Origin: Ichthyophonus hoferi
Taxonomy: Eukaryota > Opisthokonta > Ichthyosporea > Ichthyophonida > Ichthyophonidae
Assembly: GCA_002751075.1 (NCBI GenBank)
Contig: NAOQ01000434.1
Span: forward strand, 16,913-61,825
Direction of reading: 5' to 3'
Length of the DNA stretch: 44,913 bases
Both the position numbers and the translations under genes were made by a program. Position 1 is the first letter of the stretch, and every line of letters starts with the position of its first letter. Of this stretch, positions 32,530 to 41,178 are shown in pieces. Under the pieces are notes generated by a model. That model was not told the origin of the DNA, made no database searches, and saw only the letters and a list, made by a program, of their open reading frames with translations.

Positions 32530-33942
32530 CTACAAGATATGGTAACTTACTTCAATCCCATTCCTTGTTCCATCTACACGAGTTGGTTTTTCGATTGGGC
32601 TCATGCGATTCAGTCGTCTAATATTAGTATCATTACTGAGTAGTTTAAAGTCTTCAGAACTTGTGAAAGGTGAAATTGAACTGTACGAATGTATTGATGC
32701 ATCAGTGCCAGGAGAATGGTTCACATGATTAGATGTTCCGTATTTTAAATTCATTGTCTCAAGTTCATTTGTGTCTTCCAAAGCACACATAAGAAAATTG
32801 TCAAATAACATATCATTATCAGAAGGAGAGGGAAACTTCGATGAAGGAACTGGAGTTGTACAATCAAATGGACTAGAGTCCTGAGATGCCACTGAGATTC
32901 TTGGCCGTGGCATACACATCTGGTTGTGATGGCAGCAATGAAGGTTATTATGGGTATATAAAATATATAAAATAAAGATTGATAATGTCTATCATGCAAT
33001 ATAAAAAATCATTAGAATCAATATAAAAAACATGAACTTGCAAAAAATAAAAAGGACGGTATAAAATGTAGCATTCATATTGCCTATGATATCCACATAA
33101 AGATGCGCTACATATATATATAATAAAAATTATATGACAATAAAATCATTAGAGAACAATTTAATGGGTTTAAATGTTTAGTGACTGTATTTGAATGAAT
33201 AATTAGCGATATATGATCAAATACAAAAACCCCAAAAAACATAAGAGAGTTCGATATTAATAAAAATAAAATAAAAATAAACAGAAAACAAAGAGAATGA
33301 GAGAAAAAGCTTCAAAATAATAATTGAAGGATAAAACACAAAACAATAGCGTACCAGTCCAGTATTCATGCCAAATGCAGATTGTCGGAGTAATGAATTA
33401 GTAGTAGGTAGGGGGAAATTGACGATTGGTACAGTTTTCGGTTTAAGCAGCTTAGGTGGCCTATTCATTTTTTTTTTTTTTTTTGCATCCTCCTCTTGGG
33501 CTGCTTGTGCCGCTTGGGAGTGTTTTAATCTAGCATGTGTAGAAAGAGAGGAACGGCTAGCATATTTCCGCTTGCAATCTGCCACAGGACATCGTATCTC
33601 TCTTGTCAGTTCTTTAAATGTTCTTCTGCGACGAATTCTTTTGGTTACTGACGATGACACCAATGATTCTGTAGACAAGGCTGTCGGGTCCACATAGTAG
33701 GTGGATTGTTGAACCTTCGTACGACCATAATTACTGGCCATTGGTGTTTCATTTATCTCGTTAGTGGAAGGGTATTGAAAGCTAGCCATGTCATGTTTTT
33801 CAAAATCATTTGTGGGCGTATCTACAAATGCTTTTGTGTGAATGGAATCGGTAACTACTGGATATTGTGTATTTGACACTCTATTCTGGTGATAAACGCT
33901 CACTGGGTCACTCGAAAGCAATTGTTTACTGTAGAGCGCCAT
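32530..33942 (-). CDS. Single-finger C2H2 zinc-finger protein
   Basis: Exon 1 is 33942-33355 and exon 2 starts at 32919; the intron is GTACGC...CAG, phase 0. The one finger is at residues 118-141, C-X4-C-X12-H-X4-H (C118, C123, H136, H141; IRCPVADCKRKYASRSSLST). It is preceded by a basic RIRRRR patch and followed by an Ala/Glu helix, KKKKK and a Pro/Lys segment, likely nuclear localisation signals. Exon 2 is Ser/Thr/Asn-rich and acidic, like an activation or regulatory tail. It either reads through to a stop at 32530 or splices at GTAAGT (after 32551) to an unseen exon. The upstream in-frame ATG at 34032 is rejected because it sits about 30 bases from a TATATAAA box (34062-34069), at the probable transcription start. 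Specific function unknown. Confidence 0.75.
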
Positions 33943-34061
33943 AATCAAATGAATGTAATGTACGTATGAACAACATAAAAGTTCACCAATAAAAGTAAAT
34001 AACGCAAAAAAAAGGACAACCAAAACGTGCAACCCATTTAGCTTTCAAGCAGAGAATATAG

Positions 34062-34069
34062 TTTATATA
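34062..34069 (-). promoter_or_regulatory. TATA box of the C2H2 gene
   Basis: TATATAAA on the reverse strand, 120 bases upstream of the chosen start codon. It argues that the hydrophobic N-terminal extension encoded from 34032 is untranslated leader. Confidence 0.5.
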
Positions 34070-34938
34070 CTTTTTCATTTGTTCGGTGCTACGTATTCAT
34101 TAGTGGATAACAGATTTCACATTAAAGGTACGGCAAAAAGCAATTTACATCTTTCTTTGATCACGTTTTTATGTGATACTAGATAAAAGGCTAATAACAT
34201 GCTAATAACATACCAATTTGTATAACAAAACCCCATTATCATCGGAAATCAATTTATTTTATATCACAAATTTTGAGTTAAAAATATGCTCTTATTATAT
34301 CTTTATGTCCCCCCAATATAAAAGGAAATTTTTTTAAATAGTTTGAATGATCCCATGTGTATATCCCCTGTTTTCCATTGGATATTCGCACAAGCTATTA
34401 TCGTAGATAATTGGGGTAGCTTAACCCAACTCATTGTTTATTACAATAAATAGAAGAACAATAATAAGTAATATCAAATTTAATTAAACAATAAACTGTA
34501 AATATTTTTTAAAAAATCTTTTTTCATTGTTTAAAAATTATTAAAAATTATTAATCTATAAAATTTGATCTACTGTGTTATTCCAGATATGGCTTGGTGT
34601 GCCCCTGTTTATAATTGGACGTAGAAAAGTATATATTAATGTATATATGTATATATATCACATGCTCTTTACCCAATTATTTCAAGGCGCGAACTAAACT
34701 GGTGCAAGAGCCCAGTAAAGAATAAAGTTACGTAATACTTGCATTGGTCATTGGGGCGTGGGAATGTAGTCCAACCAGATGGTTCTCGCGCTTATTGGAG
34801 CCAACATCTTCACAGCACTTTGATAGTCTTCTTATTTTCTTATTATGTTTATTATTGTTTTATTTAATTAAAAGTACTTAACCTAACAAAAATCCAACAA
34901 AACTTGATAACATGATAACATCGGTACTAGTTATATTT
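34070..34938. other. Intergenic stretch
   Basis: No gene is recognised. A/T homopolymer runs and an AT-rich stretch occur near 34490-34560. Confidence 0.4.
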
Positions 34939-35094
34939 CTACCAATATTGATCATTATGGAAGAGCGAAGTAGCAAGACTCTTTCCCTGGGTCTTGTTCA
35001 TACTTTTCCTAGGACGCCCGGTGCTCCTAGCTCGAAGATCTGATGAGTCCCATATTGATAATAATTTCACAGCCTTAACATGATACGGTGACAT
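34939..35094 (-). CDS. 51-residue basic ORF with an AT-hook-like core
   Basis: This reverse-strand frame runs from ATG at 35094 to a TAG ending at 34939. It encodes a basic protein with STGRPRKSMNKTQGKS; GRPRK resembles the AT-hook core GRP. Local GC is higher than in the flanks, and the codons look used. It may be the last exon of a longer gene or a fragment of a mobile-element protein. No upstream exon could be joined. Confidence 0.35.
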   Translation of the reverse strand: MSPYHVKAVKLLSIWDSSDLRARSTGRPRKSMNKTQGKSLATSLFHNDQYW

Positions 35095-35769
35095 CACATT
35101 ATAATTATAAAAAAATATTAAAGAACGTTCACGTGAACAGGATGTTGAGAGTTGTTGCTTATCTTTTAGATTACATGTAAATACATATTCTTACACTGAC
35201 TTGAGAACCGATCTAAGGCTTACCACTGAATCAAAAAATATACCTACGTATATACTCGTTATTTTTACGTAAGTTATCGACATCGATCGAATAAGATGAG
35301 AGCCCAATCAGTGCATACAAAAACTATTGTCGGACATAAGTAGAAACAGGATCAGTTCCTGTGACCTATATCCATTATAGTCGGGGGAATACCGAATTAA
35401 GGAGTAGTTTAACGTATCATCTTGGCATTCACGGAGTACATATATGGTAGGGCATATCTCCATTAGTAAACAACTCAGCAGAAGGTGAAGGGTAGTTCCA
35501 TAGGATATTTTACAAAAAAAATCTTTCAACACCACGAACTAAAAGGGTGTAATTTGTTTTTTATCTACAAGAATTATAAGCGTTTTTATATTTTAACTTT
35601 ATTTTTATCGACTATATAATCTGTAGAAGTGTTGAAACATTCATTTCAATCATGAGGTTTTCCTTAACCCTGGTACTATTACTTATAATAAACATAATTG
35701 CCTCTAGTCAACAAACTTTAAATTTCCTCAGATAGTAATTTGATTTTTGTGTACATCAAGGGGGTAAGT
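35095..35769. other. Intergenic stretch
   Basis: A reverse frame at 35308-35535 lacks any family feature. Nothing else is recognised. Confidence 0.4.
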
Positions 35770-36200
35770 CGTATTTATATTAAGTTCGTATTAGATTTAA
35801 GACTAAAATTGGGGATTCCTAGTTCTATTTCAATGTCGTAGTCTAGTAATTTACAAAATAAAGCCTTCAATAATTTCTGCACAAACTCATGCTGTTGATC
35901 AAGAGTTAAAGAAGCCTTTAATTTATTGATAGGTATTGTTGTATACATGGTAACTACGATTTAATTGTGATTGGGTATAAACGGTTACGGTATCGTTATT
36001 ATTCAGAGCGACACCAGGCTCGACTAGTTGGCCTTTTAGTGAAGGATCTAGATTAAGTACTTCACCCTCTTTAAAAATGGTATACATAATACATAAAAAT
36101 ATCCGTTTAATTCCGGGATATAAATTTTTCATATGACTGAACAGTGGTATATAACTCATACGTTCTCTTTATTACTGTATGAAACCTTGTATTTATGCTT
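35770..36200 (-). pseudogene. Multicopy small-protein family, copy 4
   Basis: The reverse strand shows the full order of blocks. A TATA-like CATAAATAC (36189-36197) comes first, then a hydrophobic stretch IKRIFLCIMYTIF and an acidic block EGEVLNLDPSLKGQLVEPG. These are followed by NNNDTVTVYTQSQLN, YHVYNNT and a C-terminal block with LTLDQQHEFVQKLLKALF and DYDIEIELGIPNF. It is the most complete copy in the window, yet the frame is not continuous, so it is entered as a pseudogene. The hydrophobic stretch could be a signal peptide. The upstream flank (to about 36385) is also shared with copies 1 and 3. Confidence 0.55.
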
Positions 36201-36266
36201 CTTTCGCTCAAAAACCAACTTTGAAGAAATCTGTTCCAACTAATGAACTGACTAATGAGACTATGG

Positions 36267-36782
36267 TTAAAGATATAATTGGCTCTCAAATGTTACAAAC
36301 ATCTGTTCTACTGAATTCAAATTGCCAATCACTAATTGATCAATACATATATAGTATATTATTGATTGCGGGGTTTTTAGCATGAGTTGATTGAATGATC
36401 GACCTAATAGAAAGCCCCGAATCAATAAGAACATAAATCCTTCATAAAAATAACCATCAAACTTAACTAGAAAGTAACGTCTTTTCTTTTCAGTAATGAA
36501 GGAAAATATAATAGCAACAAATAAAAGAATTAATTGCAAAAATGCAATGAACGCTTTGGTTCCAACAGTATGATTACCATAAAGAGATGAACAAGGACCT
36601 ACTTGAATTTTTAATTTAGGAATAAGCTTATGTTCAACTATGCATTGAATGTTTGAGGCGCGCAGCGGAGTAGGATGTGCACAATGCGCCAAAGGCAAAA
36701 ATAAAAATAAATAAAATAAATAAAATAAAAATAACACATCTAGAACCTTTTCATAAAAACAAACACATTTCGTCAAGAACAA
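36267..36782 (-). CDS. Hypothetical protein with two hydrophobic segments
   Basis: An open frame of 171 residues. Residues about 15-35 (LFLFYLFYLFLFLPLAH) and 85-105 (AFIAFLQLILLFVAIIFSF) would span a membrane, with a basic EKKRRYF patch after the second. The first hydrophobic run comes from an AAATAAAAT repeat and may be an artefact. The 3' end overlaps the flank shared by the multicopy family, and the 5' end overlaps the outer edge of the long inverted repeat. These overlaps lower confidence that it is a real gene. Family not recognised. Confidence 0.25.
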   Translation of the reverse strand: MFLTKCVCFYEKVLDVLFLFYLFYLFLFLPLAHCAHPTPLRASNIQCIVEHKLIPKLKIQVGPCSSLYGNHTVGTKAFIAFLQLILLFVAIIFSFITEKKRRYFLVKFDGYFYEGFMFLLIRGFLLGRSFNQLMLKTPQSIIYYICIDQLVIGNLNSVEQMFVTFESQLYL

Positions 36783-38223
36783 TGTGTGGCTGTCAAGAGG
36801 TCGTCAAAGTGTCAAGAAAACAAGTAAAAATATTGATATAAAAGGCTACTTTTTAGCGCTAAATAGTTTTATAACTTTAGAGAGAATATTGAGGACGGGT
36901 ACCAGGGAGCCAATAGAAAGAAATAATGATCAAACATAATAACCAGTAAGAACAGATTCAAAATAAATCAATAGGTATTTAGAGCAATACCAAACAGTAC
37001 CAATAGGTATATAATCGAGAGGCTCAGAAGTTGAAAAGGTTATTAACTATGACAGTCACTAGCAATATGATGAGAAAAGTGAAGCCCGAGGCTATAGTAT
37101 CATCCACCCATCCGAACTGGCCACGCCAGAGGAATAATTTCAAAAAGATGATATGCAATATGTGATTATGGATAGTGACAGTGGAAAAGAAATTGACCTG
37201 GGACTAACTGAACAAAAAATTTAAATGAGAAAAGACTAGTACGTAGAACGAAATCAATAAAAAAAAACAGTATAATCCGTACTGTAGAGGCATATACTAC
37301 TATAAATTATAATGCAAATGCCGGTAATTGTGTGGAACTAACCACTGTGCCAACAGATGATAACTCTATCATGAAATACTAATCGTTTGAAGTTCAGTTG
37401 ATCAACCGGATAGGACAGCCGTATATTCATGTGGTAAAAATACTCATTACGCACCATGGACTTATAGACCACAAGAAAGTAATGAAATCATGAAATCATA
37501 GGAACTTCAATCATCCAGACTATATTGATCCAACGAAAGCCATTAGAACAAAGCAACAGAAGCATTGCAAAGAAGTGGCCAAGAGTTTCAAAAAGTTAGT
37601 GAACATGAAAATGGACAACGTAAAATATCAACTCCAATTTGGACCAGGAAAATAATAATAAAACTGGAAGATCCAATCCAAATAAGAACGATGTGATATA
37701 GTCATTGTCTGTTAGCACAGTGGTTAGTTCCGCACAATTACTGATATCTGCGTTATAATAGCATATGCATCTACAGTAAAGATTACTGTTCATGTCGATT
37801 GGTTTTGTCCCATGTACATCACCAACCCATCATCACATCATGCATATCTTCTTGTTGCAAGTATTCCTCCAGTGTGGTCGGTTCGGCTGGTTAAATGACG
37901 ATTACTATCGCCTCAGGATTCACTCTTCTCATCACATTGCTAGTGACTGCCATGGATAATTACTTTTTCTACTTCTAAACCTTTCAATTATATACCTATT
38001 GGTACTGCTCTGAATACTTACTTATTGTTTTATTTTGAATCGGTTCTTATTGGTTATCTTGTTTGATATTTTTTCCTATTGGCTACCTAGTACCCGTCCT
38101 CATTATTCTGTCTAAAAGTTATAAAAAACTATTTAGTGCTAAAAAATAATCTTTTTTATCTATTTTTTTCTTTTCTTCTTAATACCTTGACGACCTCTTG
38201 ATGACCATACCTTGCTCTTGACA
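36771..38223. repeat. Long imperfect palindrome made of two facing element copies
   Basis: Left arm about 36771-37377 and right arm about 37693-38223 are reverse complements along most of their length, with a 315-base centre. Each arm read inward starts (T/C)GTCAAGA, has GAGGTCGTCAA, then GGACGGGTAC, ACCAATAGGTATATAAT, an ATG followed by codons for VTSN and MR, and GAACTAACCACTGTG. The outer 270 bases look like a regulatory end and the inner part like the start of a coding region. The element is broken and old; its family is unknown, and an LTR retroelement is possible. A transcript across it would fold into a stem of about 500 base pairs. Confidence 0.85.
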
Positions 38224-38454
38224 ACATGTGGTTTAGGATAATGGATAATGGCTCATCAAGCTACCGGGTCTCTGTAATATTATACTCAATATATTAAGTG
38301 GTATGTAACAAACTCATTGCATGAATATGCATTCATTATAAAGTCAATAAGGTATAGGTAAGGTTTGAGGTGGAAAAAAAGTATGACACTTTAAAGTATA
38401 ATATTGGACTCTTAAAAAATACGTTTATAGACATGGAAAATAACGCCCATTTTT
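38224..38454. other. Short spacer between two repeats
   Basis: Nothing is recognised between the palindrome and repeat A copy 4. Confidence 0.4.
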
Positions 38455-38836
38455 ACGAATCATGATGAAATGGTAAATTATAAAGCGAGCATAATATACC
38501 CTGCCTTTGTCTTAAGCTACCCTGACAATGACGCATGTCAGACGGCAGACTATTGTGTAAACAAGATCAGAAGCCTCACCTCAACCGCATAGGCTAATTT
38601 ACATTATTATGAACACATGCGATGCAGTGAGACTGAATTCGGCTCAAACCATGTATCTAAAATAGTATGGTATGCAGGAATTAATCTCAATCTGAATCAT
38701 TACTATATAGGTTTGATAGAAAATTTCCACTATTAGATTAATATTAAATAATAAATAAATAGAATATATCATATATTCTAACATAAGTAAATAAACAAAT
38801 AATGAGTCATTGCAATGTATAGCCCATATTCTAACA
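38455..38836 (-). mobile_element. LTR-like repeat A, copy 4
   Basis: The reverse strand starts TGTTAGAATATGGGC at 38836. It runs through GGAAATTTTCTATCAAACC, a GAATTCAGTCTCACTGCATC block, GTTGAGGTGAGGCTTCTG, TTGTTTACACAATAGTC and CTGACATGCGTCATTGTCAG to a TTATAATTTACCATTTC tail. It has the clearest 5' TG end of the family, so it is the best guide to family boundaries. Diverged and old. Confidence 0.65.
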
Positions 38837-40427
38837 CTGACCACCCCTGAGTCAAAGGTAACAATTTTGCTAATATATTAATACCGAGAGGGGAAGGAAA
38901 TATGTCATAGACTTACAAAGAATATATATATATATATATATATATATAGTAGTTATATATGTGGCACGTACATGCTTGTGAAATAATACGCTTTTGATTT
39001 TATGAATATATGTATAAGTATACAGTATTTATATATTGGGTCTTTTGTGATTAGGTAGTAACTAAATGCCGATTGTAATGTTTTATTGGCGATCAAATAT
39101 TAATCTAGGCGATTAAGCAACAATAACTTAATTGTCAATATTTATTACCTAATAAATGACAACTGATTAAACAAATCTTGATCCATGACCCATTGATGTT
39201 TATTGACTGTAACAAGGTATATACATTTATATCCACTAATTAATGTTTCATATTGATTATCTACTATATACCATTCGATGTAAGTAAATACCGATCTATT
39301 AATTGGCAGTTTTTATTGGTTACTTAAAACGTCATAGGAATTCTGAATTCCGTGGAACATCTTATTTATCTACCCTCTATATTGTATACATCCAACGCCA
39401 TATATACTATACTATATTATACTTTACTGCATTATTGTACTGTAGATGATTGAGATTATAAATTTATTAAAAATTTATTACCATGGTATGCTTATATATA
39501 TATATATTTATATAGATAAATCATGTTTTATAAGCATTACCCATTGTATGTTTATGTGTACATGTGCATGTGCTTTGAACACATAAATATACACATACAA
39601 AGCTATAATCTAAATATACTGACCTTTTACATAGTTGATGCACATATATAATATATGATATACGATATAATCCATATACTATGTATATTCTTTTGCACCC
39701 CTGTCTTATATCCATCTCCAAACACACACGCACACCTCCCTTCTCTCTTCCTTTCTCTCTCTATCATTGATACTCATTATTTCCCACCCTCTCTGTTTGT
39801 TTTTCTTCATTTCCTGCCTCTCCTTTCTCTCTATCATAAACATTTTCCTCTTCCATATATATACAGGTATATAAGCACACACACATATATAAACATATAT
39901 ATTGATGTGTATAAAAGTATTAATTCAATAAAAGAGTGATAAATTGATATATTATATCTTTTAATCATACAAGTACTGGTGTTTATAAATATTAATAACT
40001 ATATATTATCTTGTAATAACACCACATAGACTCCTGGTAGGAAGTTCAGTTGCTATGCAAATTGTTACAGGAATCGGTAGATAAATTTCTATCTATTCAC
40101 ATGTACATGTAATGTATTATATTATGTTACGTTATATATTATATCGTATATTGTCGTGTGATATTATAGTATGAATTACCTTACACTACGCACATATATA
40201 TAATTTCTAACATATATCGTATTGTGCTATTTGATATAGCATTATACTATATGGCTCATACTTTGTTTTATCTATTGTACTATATAATATTATATTTTAT
40301 ATACGTTCTCTCCTTTCTCGACCAATACATACACATGCTCCATATCTCTATTTGTTTTGTCCTAAATATGAGTATATCTATTCAACATATATGCATATAT
40401 ATATACCATATACAGAGAGAGGAGACG
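38837..40427. other. Upstream flank of centrin
   Basis: No gene is recognised. An AT run lies at about 38924-38948. Around 39050-39310 ATTGG and GATTAA words recur. A pyrimidine-rich CTCTCTTTCTCTC region lies at 39730-39835. Confidence 0.4.
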
Positions 40428-40436
40428 TATATATAA
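40428..40436 (+). promoter_or_regulatory. TATA box of centrin
   Basis: TATATATAA lies about 84-92 bases upstream of the start codon, the same spacing as for the chitin-binding protein gene. Confidence 0.5.
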
Positions 40437-40519
40437 TACTGTATGTCATCATAAACATTATGATCACTAACAACCACTAACATAAGCAATACATACAGAC
40501 CGATAAGCACAAAGTAAGG

Positions 40520-41145
40520 ATGAAAGAGAATAAAAGGGGGCTGTCAAAAGAACAAGAACAAACCATACAGAATGCATTTGATACGTTAGAACAGAGTGGA
40601 AATAGATTGGTAGGGATGGTTTGGATTGCATGGCCAGGGAGAGTAGGAAGGACGATGCTAATATGGCTATGTTATGCTATGTTATGTTATGCTATGCTAT
40701 ATTATATTATATTATACGATACTATATTATATTATATTGTCTTATATTGTACTATATTATATTATATTATCCTAGTATACTTACTATCTTATCTTATACT
40801 ACATTACATTTTATTATATTTTATTTTATTATATTGTTTTATATTATCTTATATTTCACTATATACCTCTCCATCATTGGGTTTTTATCATGACTGTCAA
40901 GATAGTGTTCTTTGTGTATGTATTGTCATGTGTATGTTGATTGATATAGTATATCTTATATATATATTAAAGTCCCAAAGCAATTACACCATGCTTCCAA
41001 TCAGTAGCTACTAAGTTGATGTAATGAGCCTTTAGTTATATGCTTGATGATATAGGTGTGGGAATAACATACTTAAATATGGTTACAGTGCTCTTTCTAT
41101 ATATAATAACTAGTGATGACACATAGGAGAATTTCTTCTTTGTAC

Positions 41146-41178
<33 letters not shown>

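Noticed and set aside
33943-34032. Hydrophobic N-terminal extension of the C2H2 protein (MHVLVVLFFALFTF)
   Set aside because: The upstream ATG coincides with the probable transcription start 30 bases from the TATA box, and a membrane signal is not expected on a zinc-finger protein.
36179-36385. Forward ORF starting MKPCIYASFAQKP, with look-alikes at 3824 and 11666
   Set aside because: Its start is the reverse complement of the conserved TATA-containing promoter of the multicopy family. The sharing is explained by conserved upstream DNA, and the look-alikes do not keep an open frame.
37715-37736. tRNA-like TTAGCACAGTGGTTAGTTC
   Set aside because: It resembles a tRNA D-arm, but the same sequence occurs inverted in the other arm of the long palindrome within a coding-like stretch. 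No anticodon or T arm can be folded around it.
40621-40893. Tyr/Leu/Ile-rich ORFs in introns (also 24162-24438, 41716-42229)
   Set aside because: They are translations of TTATA-, ACAAT- and TCTA-type tandem repeats inside centrin and CP2 introns.
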